The notes under the pieces were generated by a model. It saw only the letters and a list, made by a program, of their open reading frames with translations, was not told the origin of the DNA and searched no databases. The translations under genes were made by a program, and so were the position numbers. A DNA stretch of 64,000 bases from Neptunicoccus cionae (GTDB taxonomy: Bacteria; Pseudomonadota; Alphaproteobacteria; Rhodobacterales; Rhodobacteraceae): contig NZ_BMKA01000003.1 in NCBI RefSeq assembly GCF_014643735.1, forward strand, positions 540,000 through 603,999, read 5' to 3'. Below, one piece after another: positions 8,136-17,110 of this stretch; within the stretch, counting starts at the first letter, position 1, and each line of letters opens with the position of its first letter.

Positions 8136-8374
8136 TCTATCGGATCATTCTTGCGCTTTTGCTTTTCGGCCTGTTTGCGCGCCAGTTTCTTCTGGCGCTT
8201 GAACTCCAAAAACTCTGCTTCTTCTTCGGGGGACATTTGCGCGCGGCTGGCTTTGGGCTGATTGCGGGACTTGTTGCCGCCCCGCGCCATTCCCATGCCT
8301 TTGTTGATCCCCGCGTTAATGCCACGCCGCATGATCATCCGGATGATCAGGTTTACAATCTGGTTTACATTCAT
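8126..8374 (-). CDS. Small basic protein of unknown function downstream of scpB
   Basis: I do not recognise a named family. The 82-residue product begins MNVNQIVNLIIRMIMRRG, an amphipathic or weakly membrane-associated segment, followed by a Gly/Met/Asn-rich part (INAGINKGMGMARGG) and a highly charged Lys/Gln/Glu C-terminal half predicted to be helical or coiled coil. The ATG at 8374 was chosen because GGAG and AAGG precede it; the longer open frame upstream overlaps scpB and looks non-coding. It follows scpB by about 73 bases on the same strand and may belong to that transcript. Its composition suggests nucleic-acid or membrane binding, which is speculation. Confidence 0.7.
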   Translation of the reverse strand: MNVNQIVNLIIRMIMRRGINAGINKGMGMARGGNKSRNQPKASRAQMSPEEEAEFLEFKRQKKLARKQAEKQKRKNDPIDRM

Positions 8375-8447
8375 TGCCTTGGCTCCTGCCCGCTTTATGC
8401 CTTTGTCAGAGTATAGTCCTTCGCGGCCCATATTCCAATTGGCCGGA

Positions 8448-9104
8448 TCAGCCGAACATGTCGTCCTGCTCTTCAGCTGTATCGGGATCGTCGCTCGGGA
8501 TGTGCAGCGCACCGGGGGGCGGACGGTTGTCCAGCAGCCCCGCATCGCGCAGTTCCTTGACACCAGGAAGATCGCGTGCGTTTTCAAGGCCAAAATGATC
8601 GAGGAACACCTGCGTCACCACAAACGTCACCGGACGCCCCGGTGTCATGCGGCGGCGGCCGAGTTTGATCCAGTCCAGTTCCATCAACATATCAATCGTA
8701 CCTGAGGACACGGAAACACCGCGGATTTCTTCGATCTCGGCGCGTGTAACGGGCTGGTGATAGGCGATAATGGCAAGGGTTTCGATCGCAGCACGGCTCA
8801 GCTTGCGGGTCTCTACCTGTTCCTTTTGCATCAGGAAGCCCAGATCGGCGGCAGTGCGAAAGGCCCAAGCCTCCCCAATGCGCACCAGATTAACTCCACG
8901 CCCGTCATAGCGTTTGCGCAGGCGGGTCATTGCCTCGGTCACGTCAGAACCGTGGGGCATCCGGTTTTCGATCTGCAGCTTGGTTTGCGGCGTGCTTGTG
9001 GCGAAGAGGATCGCTTCGATCATCCGCTCTTGTTCGGCCAAGGGCGGCGCTTCAAACAGGCTTTCGGTGATGTTGGCGGGTTGTTCCGGCTTGTCATCAG
9101 ACAT
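8448..9104 (-). CDS. scpB: Segregation and condensation protein B
   Basis: Subunit of the Smc-ScpAB condensin that organises and segregates the chromosome. The 218 residues contain two winged-helix units: the first starts at ERMIEAILFAT, and the second at LSRAAIETLAIIAYHQPVTRAEIEEIRG, followed by the diagnostic IDMLMELDWIKLGRR and PGRPVTFVVT. A strong AGGAGG ribosome binding site precedes the ATG, and only two bases separate it from the scpA stop codon. The acidic C-terminal tail (DDPDTAEEQDDMFG) is common in alphaproteobacterial ScpB. Confidence 0.95.
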   Translation of the reverse strand: MSDDKPEQPANITESLFEAPPLAEQERMIEAILFATSTPQTKLQIENRMPHGSDVTEAMTRLRKRYDGRGVNLVRIGEAWAFRTAADLGFLMQKEQVETRKLSRAAIETLAIIAYHQPVTRAEIEEIRGVSVSSGTIDMLMELDWIKLGRRRMTPGRPVTFVVTQVFLDHFGLENARDLPGVKELRDAGLLDNRPPPGALHIPSDDPDTAEEQDDMFG

Positions 9105-9106
9105 GC

Positions 9107-9907
9107 TCAGACCTCCTTTTTGCGCAATTGGATGGGCGCGAAAGTGTCGGACTGGCGGATTTCCAGCGACCCGTTTTTGACCAGTTCCAGCGCCGCCGCG
9201 AAAGAAGCCGCCGTGGCAGAGCGCCGTTTTTTGGGGTCATCGGACCAGCCATCGGGCAGGAATTGCGACAGGTCGGACCATTCCAGCGCATGTCCCATCA
9301 GGGATTTCATGCGTTCCAGCGCCTGTTCCATCGTCAGAACGCTGTCCCGTTCAGCGTAGTGGAGCGGGGCGAAACTGTCTTTGGTTTTCAGTCGGGCATA
9401 GGCCTGCATCAGGTCCAGCACAGTCGCTTTATACACAACAGTTTTCTTAACGCCGGTGTCTTCGGACACACCGCGTGCAAAAAAGTCCCGCCCCAGCTGG
9501 TCCCGTGCCATCAGCTTGGCCGCCGCGCGGCGCATGGCCTCTAGCCGTTCCAGTTGGAATGCCAGATGGGCGGCGAGTTCTTCGCCCGAGGGTCCGTCCT
9601 CTTGTGGGTCGGCAGGCAACAACAGGCGGGACTTCAGGAAAGCCAGCCAAGCCGCCATCACCAGATAATCCGCAGCAAGTTCGATCCGCAGGGTTTTAGC
9701 GCGATCCACAAAGGAAAGATATTGTTCTGCCAGTGCCAGAACCGAAATCTTGCGCAGGTCCACTTTTTGCGTGCGTGCCAGTGTCAACAGCAGGTCGAGC
9801 GGTCCCTCATAGCCGTCCACATCAATCAGCAGTGCCTCGGACGCGATCCGCGCCTGTGTGGCGTCCATCGCGTCGTCTGACCCGTCGGGGGGCGTTTGTT
9901 CAGCCAT
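9107..9907 (-). CDS. scpA: Segregation and condensation protein A
   Basis: Kleisin subunit of the bacterial condensin; bridges the Smc heads and binds ScpB. The 266-residue protein has the family opening YEGPLDLLLTLARTQKVDL, the ADYLVMAAWLAFLKSRLLLP helix, and a C-terminal winged helix ending near the stop. The ATG at 9907 (MAEQTPPDG) is preferred to the one three codons upstream because it gives an 8-base overlap with the end of nagZ, typical of translational coupling. The operon order is SPOR protein, nagZ, scpA, scpB. Confidence 0.95.
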   Translation of the reverse strand: MAEQTPPDGSDDAMDATQARIASEALLIDVDGYEGPLDLLLTLARTQKVDLRKISVLALAEQYLSFVDRAKTLRIELAADYLVMAAWLAFLKSRLLLPADPQEDGPSGEELAAHLAFQLERLEAMRRAAAKLMARDQLGRDFFARGVSEDTGVKKTVVYKATVLDLMQAYARLKTKDSFAPLHYAERDSVLTMEQALERMKSLMGHALEWSDLSQFLPDGWSDDPKKRRSATAASFAAALELVKNGSLEIRQSDTFAPIQLRKKEV

Positions 9908-10907
9908 GAACCGCATCTTCCATCAACAGCGCCAGTGCCTCTTCAGCCTGTGTCGCGTCGAACGGTTCAGGTGTATGCCGCAGTTCCAGCGCGGCTTGGG
10001 CGCGGGTTGCCGCCAGACCGGACAGTTCGGGTGTCTCGCTTAGGATCGGTTCCATCTCTGCGCGCTCTCCGTTGCAGTGCAGGATCACATCGCAGCCCGC
10101 AGTCAGCGCGGTCGCGGTGCGGGCTTCAAAACTACCCGATAGCGCCTTCATCGACAGATCATCCGTCATGAGCAAGCCGCCAAAGCCGATGTCCTGCCGG
10201 ATCACCTCGATCACTGCAGGGGACAGCGTGGCGCAGTTTTGCGGGTCGATGGCGGAATAGATGATATGGGCGGTCATGGCCATTGGCAGGTCCGACAGCC
10301 GCGAGAAAGGCACAAAATCAGAGGCCTGAAGATCCGCCAGCGGTGTGTCCAGCTTTGGCAGATCAAAGTGACTGTCGAGCGATGCGCGACCGTGGCCTGG
10401 AATGTGTTTTATGATCGGCAGCACGCCGCCCGCCAGTTGCCCTTCTGCAAGCGCACGCCCATTGACGGCGACTGTTTCGGGATCATGGCCATAACAGCGG
10501 TTCAGGATAATATCGTGGCTGTCGTCCGTGGCCACATCCAGCATCGGTGCGCAATTCACGTCGATCCCCAGATCGTGCAATTCGGCGGCAATCATCCGCC
10601 CCCGCAGATGCATGGCTTGTGGTGCGTTGGCCCCTGCCCTTTGCGCAAAATCAAGCGCTGCGTCCCATTCCCGCCAGTGCGGTGGACGCAGACGCGCAAC
10701 ACGGCCGCCTTCCTGATCAATCAGGATCGGGGCATCACGGCCCACAGCATCCCGCAATTGTGCGGTCAACTTGCGCAATTGGTCCGGTGTTTCGATGTTG
10801 CGGGCAAAGAGGATGAACCCCCAAGGGTCCGCATCCCGAAAGAAGGCGGTTTCTTCGGCTGACAGCACAGGGCCAAGACAGCCGAATATGGCAGCGCGCG
10901 GCGCCAT
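9900..10907 (-). CDS. nagZ: Beta-N-acetylhexosaminidase NagZ (glycoside hydrolase family 3)
   Basis: Cytoplasmic enzyme that removes GlcNAc from anhydro-muropeptides during cell-wall recycling. The 335 residues contain IDQEGGRVARL (63-73), the GH3 signature KHIPGHGRASLDSH (167-180) with its catalytic His, and MTDDLSMKAL (247-256) with the nucleophilic Asp. The start codon at 10907 shares one base with the TAA stop of the upstream SPOR gene, which argues for coupling and against the longer frame. Pairing with a peptidoglycan-binding SPOR protein makes biological sense. Confidence 0.95.
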   Translation of the reverse strand: MAPRAAIFGCLGPVLSAEETAFFRDADPWGFILFARNIETPDQLRKLTAQLRDAVGRDAPILIDQEGGRVARLRPPHWREWDAALDFAQRAGANAPQAMHLRGRMIAAELHDLGIDVNCAPMLDVATDDSHDIILNRCYGHDPETVAVNGRALAEGQLAGGVLPIIKHIPGHGRASLDSHFDLPKLDTPLADLQASDFVPFSRLSDLPMAMTAHIIYSAIDPQNCATLSPAVIEVIRQDIGFGGLLMTDDLSMKALSGSFEARTATALTAGCDVILHCNGERAEMEPILSETPELSGLAATRAQAALELRHTPEPFDATQAEEALALLMEDAVHG

Positions 10908-11875
10908 TAACGGGCGGTCACTGGAATACAGGGTGTGCCGACGGCCAGTAGCGCAGAACACAGCGCGCGGGATTCATCAAGGGAGTCAAACCCAGCCGCC
11001 CGCAGACGGTAGAACTTGCGCCCGCCGGATTTTGCCGCAATTACCAACCGTTTTTTGTCTTCCAGCAGGTGGTTATGTTGCTTCAACAGCTTCAACCAGT
11101 CTGCCTTGGCCAGTTCGGCACTGTCGTATGCGCCAAGTTGGATCAGACGTGTGCCAACGGGAACGGAGTCGACGCTTTGGAATTCCGGCGCGGCATCCGC
11201 TTGCGAGGATGTCGGCTGCACGCGGGTGATCTGGGTTTCCAGATCCCTCGGGCGTCCTTGCGGGCGGGAGGAGGCTGACGGGGAATATTGTGTGCCGCGA
11301 ATATTGCTGCGCGGAATGGTGGCGGGGTCCACGTTGGCCTGCTCCCGCGCGGCAAGCTGTTCGGCCACATCTTCAGCAATTTCAAGCGCGTCGAGATCGG
11401 CCTCTGCGGCTTCCCCCTCGCTGCTTTCGATTTCAACGTCGATGTCTGTTTCTTCGTTCAGTGCCTTTGCGCTGGTGTCATCTTCCGCTTTGGCAGACAC
11501 ACGAGTGACGTTCGCAGCTTCCCCGGCGGGCAGATCTTCTTGTCGCAGACGTGCCGGTTCAGGTGCCAGCACTACGGTGTTAGCAGGGGCTGCAACGCCC
11601 CCTTCTGCCTGCACCGAATTTACCGCCAACCCTTGATGGGACGCTTGCATCCCGCCCGGATCGGCAGGGGCCACACGGGAAGGGCCAACCATTGCGCGGA
11701 TGATCGGAACGTCGTGGGGGTCACGGGTGCCAAGGCTGACGGTCCAGTATACAAAGCCGCCGATCACAGCCACCGACAGGCCGGCCACACCCCAATTGAC
11801 CGCTGTTCGCACAACCCCCAAGCCCCCGACACCTGCCGCCGGTTGGGATTTCGACTCCGTTTTCTTCTTGGACAT
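10907..11875 (-). CDS. SPOR domain-containing inner-membrane protein
   Basis: A bitopic protein of 322 residues: a short Lys/Ser-rich cytoplasmic N-terminus, one transmembrane segment (about 28-48), a long acidic and Ala/Pro-rich periplasmic linker (about 50-240), and a C-terminal SPOR domain (about 243-320; RLIQLGAYDSAELAKADWLKL begins it). SPOR domains bind denuded peptidoglycan at the septum, so a division-site role is likely. It is the first gene of the nagZ-scpA-scpB set and follows argS after 173 bases. The linker is low-complexity and would vary between species. Confidence 0.88.
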   Translation of the reverse strand: MSKKKTESKSQPAAGVGGLGVVRTAVNWGVAGLSVAVIGGFVYWTVSLGTRDPHDVPIIRAMVGPSRVAPADPGGMQASHQGLAVNSVQAEGGVAAPANTVVLAPEPARLRQEDLPAGEAANVTRVSAKAEDDTSAKALNEETDIDVEIESSEGEAAEADLDALEIAEDVAEQLAAREQANVDPATIPRSNIRGTQYSPSASSRPQGRPRDLETQITRVQPTSSQADAAPEFQSVDSVPVGTRLIQLGAYDSAELAKADWLKLLKQHNHLLEDKKRLVIAAKSGGRKFYRLRAAGFDSLDESRALCSALLAVGTPCIPVTAR

Positions 11876-12048
11876 CAGCTTCGCCTCTTTACTCGCACAG
11901 GCTATCGCATGTGCTTAACTGCTCACCCCCGAAACAAGCGGTTTATCCGCCTTATATTTACGTTTCGGGGCCGTTACTTCTGGACCCACCCGAAGCATTG
12001 CGCCCCGGTGCCTGTGGTGTCTTATGTTTTATACTTCAATCGCCCGCG

Positions 12049-13791
12049 TTACATCTCTGTCATCGGGGTTACGCCCAGAATACCCAGACCAGCGGATAAA
12101 ACAACCGAAACGGCGCGGGTGAGGGCAATTTTAGACAGAGACAGGTCTGTGTTGTCCGCCTGCCAGAAGCGCAACTGCGGCTCGGCTTTGCCCAGATTGT
12201 GCAGCGAGTGGTACTCTGCCGCCAGTTCATACAGATAAAAAGACACGCGGTGCGGCTCGTTGTGTTTAGCGGCCAGCTCCAGCAAACGCGGCCATTCTGC
12301 CAGCTTGCGTGCCAGTGCCAGTTCTGCCGGATGAGTGTTCGCACCCATATCCGCTGCTGCAAGGATCGCGTCGGATGTGTCTACACCGGCCTCGTTCGCT
12401 TTGCGCATCACGGAACAGATCCGCGCATTGGCGTATTGCACGTAAAACACAGGATTTTCTTTGGATTGCTCCAGCACTTTGTCAAAATCAAAGTCCAGCG
12501 GTGCATCCTGTTTGCGCGTCAGCATGTGAAAGCGGGTCACATCGGGGCCGACCTGTTCGACCACATCGCGCAGGGTGATAAAGGTCCCTGCCCGCTTGGA
12601 CATCTTGAACGGCTCGCCATCCTTGAACAGCTTCACCAGTTGGGTCAGCTTGATGTCGACAGGCACCTGACCGTCAGACAGGGCCGAAACCGCCGCCTTC
12701 ATCCGTTTGACATAGCCGCCGTGATCGGCGCCGAAAATGTCGATCAGTTCGTCAAAGCCACGGGAAATTTTATCGTAGTGATAGGCGATATCCGGCGCAA
12801 AATAGGTCCATGACCCGTCTGATTTCTTCACCGGACGGTCCACATCGTCCCCGTGTTCGGTGGATTTGAACAGGGTTTGCTCGCGCGGCTCCCAATCCTC
12901 GGGCTTCTTGCCTTTGGGTGGCTCCAATACGCCCTCATAGATCAGACCCTTGTCTTTCAGACTGTCAATCGCAGCTTCGATCCGGCCCGTGCCGTAAAGC
13001 GACTTCTCGGAATAGAATACATCCATTTCAATGTTGAGCGCCTTCAGGTCAGCGCGGATCATATCCATCATCGCCTCTGTGCCAAAGGCCCGCAGATCGG
13101 CGAGCCATTCGGATTCCGGCTTGCCCACGAGGGAATCGCCGTATTTCTCTTTCAGCGCCTGCCCCACGGGGATTAGATAATCGCCCGGATAGGTGCCGTC
13201 TTCAAAGGCGACTTCCTGTCCGTTGGCTTCGAGATACCGCAGATAGGCCGAACGGGCCAGCACATCGACCTGCGCCCCGCCATCATTGATGTAATATTCG
13301 CGCGTCACATCATAACCGGCAAAATCCAACAGGCTGGCCAGCGCATCCCCGAACACAGCGCCCCGTGTGTGTCCCACATGCAGCGGGCCGGTCGGGTTGG
13401 CGGACACGTATTCCACGTTCACCTTCTTGCCCTGCCCCATGTCAGAGCGGCCAAAATCCGCGCCCGATTTAATCGCTTGTGGCACAATCGCGGTCCAGCT
13501 TGCAGGGTCGAGCGTCAAGTTCAGGAACCCTGGCCCAGCCACATCCGCCGCTGTAATCCGCGCGTCTTGCAACAGCTTGGCGGCCAGCGCCTCGGCAATA
13601 TCGCGGGGCTTGGATTTGGCAGGCTTTGCCAGCACCATCGCCGCATTGGTAGCCATGTCCCCGTGCAAAGCATCGCGGGGCGGCTCTACCGCTACATTGG
13701 TGAAGTCCAGACCCGCCGGAAGCACCCCTTCGGACTGAAGGGCTGTCAGGCTGTCGAGCACAAGAGTTCTGATGTCTGCAAAAAGGTTCAT
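12049..13791 (-). CDS. argS: Arginyl-tRNA synthetase
   Basis: Class I synthetase that charges tRNA-Arg. The 580-residue protein carries the N-terminal Add-1 domain, the HIGH-type motif within [12 protein letters not shown] (133-144; HVGH), the KMSKR motif preceding AGTFITLRD, and the C-terminal DALR anticodon-binding domain that ends [19 protein letters not shown]. The length is normal. It lies between dgt, 48 bases upstream on the same strand, and the SPOR gene. No anomalies were seen. Confidence 0.97.
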   Translation of the reverse strand: MNLFADIRTLVLDSLTALQSEGVLPAGLDFTNVAVEPPRDALHGDMATNAAMVLAKPAKSKPRDIAEALAAKLLQDARITAADVAGPGFLNLTLDPASWTAIVPQAIKSGADFGRSDMGQGKKVNVEYVSANPTGPLHVGHTRGAVFGDALASLLDFAGYDVTREYYINDGGAQVDVLARSAYLRYLEANGQEVAFEDGTYPGDYLIPVGQALKEKYGDSLVGKPESEWLADLRAFGTEAMMDMIRADLKALNIEMDVFYSEKSLYGTGRIEAAIDSLKDKGLIYEGVLEPPKGKKPEDWEPREQTLFKSTEHGDDVDRPVKKSDGSWTYFAPDIAYHYDKISRGFDELIDIFGADHGGYVKRMKAAVSALSDGQVPVDIKLTQLVKLFKDGEPFKMSKRAGTFITLRDVVEQVGPDVTRFHMLTRKQDAPLDFDFDKVLEQSKENPVFYVQYANARICSVMRKANEAGVDTSDAILAAADMGANTHPAELALARKLAEWPRLLELAAKHNEPHRVSFYLYELAAEYHSLHNLGKAEPQLRFWQADNTDLSLSKIALTRAVSVVLSAGLGILGVTPMTEM

Positions 13792-13839
13792 GGCGCTTTC
13801 CTATATATCAAGCGCGGTTTAGCATGTTGGCGCAAAGGG

Positions 13840-14970
13840 TCAACTCACCGCGCCCCACTCCTTGTGCAATTTCAGCGCAAATCGGTCTGTCATGCCCGAC
13901 ACGTAATCCGCCACCAGTCGGGCGCGGGCGAAATCATCGCTGTAAGGGGTCCAGCCCTCGGGCAGCAGTTCGGGGTTATCCATGAAACGGTGGAACAGAT
14001 TGCGCAGCACAGCGGTCATTTCCTCGCGCACCACCAGAACGTCCGCGTGGCGGTACATATTGGCGTAAAGAAACTCTCGGATCGCGTTCAGGCCGGACAG
14101 CAGTTCGTCCGAAAAGGCAATCACCGGATGGTCCAGATTGCGAATGTCCTGTGCGGTTTGCGCCCCCGATTTATCAAGCCAGATACGGCTTTCGGTCAGC
14201 AAATCCTCAACCATCAGGCCAAACACACGGCGCAAAGCCTCGTGTCGGCGGCGGTCGGGATCCAGATTGGGGTACTTGCGATCCACCTCTGCAAAGCAGG
14301 GTTTGACCAGCGGCAGATGCAAAATGTCATCAATGGTGAACAGACCAGCCCGCAGCCCGTCATCAAGATCGTGATTGTTATAGGCGATGTCATCGGACAG
14401 GGCGGCGACCTGTGCCTCCGCACTCGCGTGGGTGTGCAGTTCCAGATCGTGTTTGGCGTTATATTCCGCCAGCGCAAATGGGATATCCTCCAGCACCGGA
14501 CCATTGTGTTTGGCGATGCCTTCCAGACACTCCCACGTCAGGTTCAGACCGTCAAATTCCGCATAATGGCGCTCCAGATCGGTGACGATCTTGATGGCCT
14601 GCGCGTTGTGGTCAAACCCGCCGAAAGGCGCCATACACTCATCAAGTGCATCCTCGCCTGCATGGCCGAACGGCGTGTGACCCAGATCATGGGCCAGCGC
14701 CACCGCCTCCGTTAGTTCGACGTTCAGGCCCAGCGCACCGGAAATTGTGCGCGCCACCTGCCCAACCTCAATGGAATGGGTCAGACGGGTGCGGTTGTGA
14801 TCGCCCTCATGCTCCACAAAAACCTGCGTCTTGTGCTTTAGGCGGCGGAATGCAGTGGAATGGATGATCCGGTCCCGATCCCGCTGAAAGGCCGAGCGGT
14901 GGGCCGAATGGCCTTCATCCACAAGCCGACCCCTGCTATTCGCAGGATTACTGGCATAATTCGATAACAT
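13840..14970 (-). CDS. dgt: dGTP triphosphohydrolase-like protein (HD domain)
   Basis: HD-superfamily nucleotide hydrolase that splits dNTPs into nucleoside and triphosphate. The 376 residues have RDRDRIIHSTAFRRLKHKTQV near the N-terminus, the first metal-binding His in RLTHSIEV (H65), and the HD pair in AHDLGHTPFGHAGE (H94-D95). This is the shorter type usually annotated as deoxyguanosinetriphosphate triphosphohydrolase-like, so dGTP specificity is not certain. It is divergent from erpA with 102 bases between starts and probably co-transcribed with argS. Confidence 0.93.
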   Translation of the reverse strand: MLSNYASNPANSRGRLVDEGHSAHRSAFQRDRDRIIHSTAFRRLKHKTQVFVEHEGDHNRTRLTHSIEVGQVARTISGALGLNVELTEAVALAHDLGHTPFGHAGEDALDECMAPFGGFDHNAQAIKIVTDLERHYAEFDGLNLTWECLEGIAKHNGPVLEDIPFALAEYNAKHDLELHTHASAEAQVAALSDDIAYNNHDLDDGLRAGLFTIDDILHLPLVKPCFAEVDRKYPNLDPDRRRHEALRRVFGLMVEDLLTESRIWLDKSGAQTAQDIRNLDHPVIAFSDELLSGLNAIREFLYANMYRHADVLVVREEMTAVLRNLFHRFMDNPELLPEGWTPYSDDFARARLVADYVSGMTDRFALKLHKEWGAVS

Positions 14971-15072
14971 TTGATTGAGGCCCCGATCTAATCGTCTGTC
15001 TTGTCCTTGATGCCGCGTTTATCGCAGCCTATGTTTAGGGAAACCTTACACGATTGATGTGGACGTTAACAG

Positions 15073-15408
15073 ATGGACTTGTCCCTACCCCCCAAAGTAA
15101 CCGACCGCGCGTTTGAACGGCTTGCCGAGATCAACGAAGGCGCAACTGCGACCCAATGCCTGCGCGTCGCCGTTGAAGGCGGCGGCTGTTCGGGCTTTCA
15201 GTACGAAATCAAGCTGGAAGACACGGCTGCCGATGACGATCTGATCCTTGAAAAGGACGGACAGAAGGTGCTGGTGGACAGTGTGTCCCTGCCCTTTTTG
15301 ACCAATGCGGTGATTGATTTCAGTCAGGAACTGATCGGCGCACGCTTTGTGATCGAAAACCCAAATGCCAGCAGCTCTTGTGGCTGTGGCACAAGCTTCA
15401 GTATGTAA
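15073..15408 (+). CDS. erpA: Iron-sulfur cluster insertion protein (A-type carrier)
   Basis: A-type Fe-S carrier that delivers clusters to apo-proteins. The 111-residue protein has the three invariant cysteines: C39 in GGGCSGFQY and C103, C105 in SSCGCGTSF. The short C-terminal tail after CGCG and the missing suf/isc context favour ErpA over IscA or SufA. The gene faces away from dgt. Fe-S enzymes elsewhere in the window (CysI, CysH, IspG) are possible clients. Confidence 0.93.
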   Translation: MDLSLPPKVTDRAFERLAEINEGATATQCLRVAVEGGGCSGFQYEIKLEDTAADDDLILEKDGQKVLVDSVSLPFLTNAVIDFSQELIGARFVIENPNASSSCGCGTSFSM

Positions 15409-15450
15409 ACCGCCCTGCTCGGGTCCGGTTTGCGCTTGTTCTCTGACAGG

Positions 15451-15475
15451 ATTGCCGCGATATTTGTGCGGCAAT
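15451..15475 (+). promoter_or_regulatory. Hairpin just upstream of xthA
   Basis: ATTGCCGC (15451-15458) and GCGGCAAT (15468-15475) form a perfect 8-bp stem with a 9-base loop, ending 16 bases before the xthA ATG. No T-tract follows. It may be a weak terminator for erpA or a structure limiting xthA translation. Confidence 0.45.
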
Positions 15476-15491
15476 CAAAGGACCAGCCCAC

Positions 15492-16274
15492 ATGAAAATC
15501 GCCAGCTTCAATATCAACGGGATCAAAGCCCGCCTGCCTGCCCTTTTGCAGTGGCTGGAAGAGGCGAAACCGGATGTGGCCCTGTTGCAGGAAATTAAAT
15601 CGGTGGATGAAAACTTCCCCCGCGAACCGATTGAGGATCTGGGCTACCGTGTGGAAACCCACGGGCAGAAATCCTTTAACGGTGTGGCGATCCTGTCCAA
15701 ACTCCCGCTCGAAGACATCACCCGCGGGTTGCCGGGTGACGACGAAGACGACCATGCCCGCTGGATTGAGGCTACGGTCATCGGCGACAAAACCGCCGTG
15801 CGGGTCTGCGGGCTGTATTTGCCCAACGGCAATCCGGCCCCCGGACCGAAATACGACTACAAACTGGCTTGGATGGAACGCCTGCACGCCCGCGCCCGCG
15901 ATCTGATGAATGCCGAAGAACCGGCACTGATGGCTGGCGATTACAACGTGATCCCCCAGCCCGAAGATTGCTGGGATGTGAAACCGTGGCTGGACGATGC
16001 GCTCTACCTGCCCCAGTCCCGTGCGGCGTTTGAGCGGATCAAGAACCTCGGCTTTACCGAAGCCTTCCGCGCCCGCAATCAGGCGCCGATGAATTACACC
16101 TTCTGGGATTATCAGGCGGGCCGCTGGAACAAAAACCACGGCATCCGCATAGACCACTTTCTGCTAACCCCGCAATGCGCCGACCTGCTGCTGGACTGCC
16201 AGATCGACCGCGATACGCGGGGCCGCGAGAAACCTAGCGATCACGTTCCGATCTGGGTTGAACTGGACGCGTAA
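15492..16274 (+). CDS. xthA: Exodeoxyribonuclease III
   Basis: Apurinic/apyrimidinic endonuclease and 3' exonuclease of base-excision repair. The 260-residue protein contains the EEP-fold active site in order: SFNINGIKAR (N7), LLQEIKS (metal-binding Glu), CGLYLPNGNP, AGDYNV (Asp-Asn pair), YTFWDYQAG, RIDHFLL and the terminal SDHVPIWVEL. It has the usual family length. The ATG at 15492 is preceded by AAAGGA. A hairpin lies just upstream. The neighbour downstream is convergent. Confidence 0.95.
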   Translation: MKIASFNINGIKARLPALLQWLEEAKPDVALLQEIKSVDENFPREPIEDLGYRVETHGQKSFNGVAILSKLPLEDITRGLPGDDEDDHARWIEATVIGDKTAVRVCGLYLPNGNPAPGPKYDYKLAWMERLHARARDLMNAEEPALMAGDYNVIPQPEDCWDVKPWLDDALYLPQSRAAFERIKNLGFTEAFRARNQAPMNYTFWDYQAGRWNKNHGIRIDHFLLTPQCADLLLDCQIDRDTRGREKPSDHVPIWVELDA

Positions 16275-16280
16275 GGATCC

Positions 16281-17039
16281 CTACACGTAAGCCGGATAGC
16301 CGAGTTGCTGGAACAGGAACCATTCCCGTTCCTGCACGGCCCGCAGCAGATCGTCTGACAAGACGTCTTTGGCCTCGCTCCGGTTTGATGCGTTCACGCG
16401 GGCGTCAGATGTTATCAATTCGTTCACCGCTGCAACTGCATCCGACAGATACGGGCCGAGATGTGATTTAATCAAATCCGCAAGGTCCGCATTGAGGCTT
16501 TCGTTGCGGATCACCGCTTGGGGCAGTCCCTTGTTTTTGTAGCGCCGGACCACCTGATCCCGATCCTTGAACCCGTTAAGTTCTTTGTGTTTTCCAGGCA
16601 GCGCAAGGGTCAGGTAGCGATAGGTCATATAGCCAAACATCCCTGAATGGGTATCGGCATAGGGTGCTTCATAGAAATGGGCGTTCTGCGGGTCGAGCAT
16701 GAATTCCAGCCATTTCGGAAATCCGGCCGGACCGTCCGCGTAAAGACTGTCTCCACCACTAAAATGCGCATCCAGACGGCGGCGGATCGGGCTGCCGGTT
16801 TTGGTCAGGCCAAAATAATAGAGGCTTTTATACTGATCGAGAGGGTCACGCGCGGTGATGAAATAAAACGTTGCTTGATCCTGTTTGGCCCTTTTGAATG
16901 ACACCCGACGATGTTTAACAAACTTCACCGGCTCTTCGCTGGCGTGGCGTCCAAGGAAGTCGACAATAAAGCTCGATCCGGTCTTCTGGACATCGAGGTA
17001 ACAAAACGAACCATAATCGAGCATAAGATTTCCTGCCAT
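16281..17039 (-). CDS. Sulfotransferase-like protein
   Basis: A 252-residue protein with the two PAPS-binding signatures of sulfotransferases. The 5'-phosphosulfate loop is DVQKTGSSF (16-24). The 3'-phosphate region is FITARDPLDQYKSLYYF (60-76), with Arg and Ser at the expected spacing. The remainder is poorly conserved and the acceptor (polysaccharide, lipid or protein) cannot be inferred. An alternative start lies five codons in (MLDYGS). The next gene in the same direction encodes a kinase-like protein, suggesting a two-gene set, possibly for a cell-surface molecule. Functional assignment is at fold level only. Confidence 0.65.
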   Translation of the reverse strand: MAGNLMLDYGSFCYLDVQKTGSSFIVDFLGRHASEEPVKFVKHRRVSFKRAKQDQATFYFITARDPLDQYKSLYYFGLTKTGSPIRRRLDAHFSGGDSLYADGPAGFPKWLEFMLDPQNAHFYEAPYADTHSGMFGYMTYRYLTLALPGKHKELNGFKDRDQVVRRYKNKGLPQAVIRNESLNADLADLIKSHLGPYLSDAVAAVNELITSDARVNASNRSEAKDVLSDDLLRAVQEREWFLFQQLGYPAYV

Positions 17040-17110
17040 TTGCGCCGGACCGGACCGAGTTTTACCCCGTCCGGCATTCTTCTAACCTGTCTCAGCTTCT
17101 TGAAACAGGT

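Noticed and set aside
13369-14715. A 448-codon plus-strand frame across argS and dgt
   Set aside because: Antisense to two well-supported enzymes; its product shows no motif and spans two gene boundaries.
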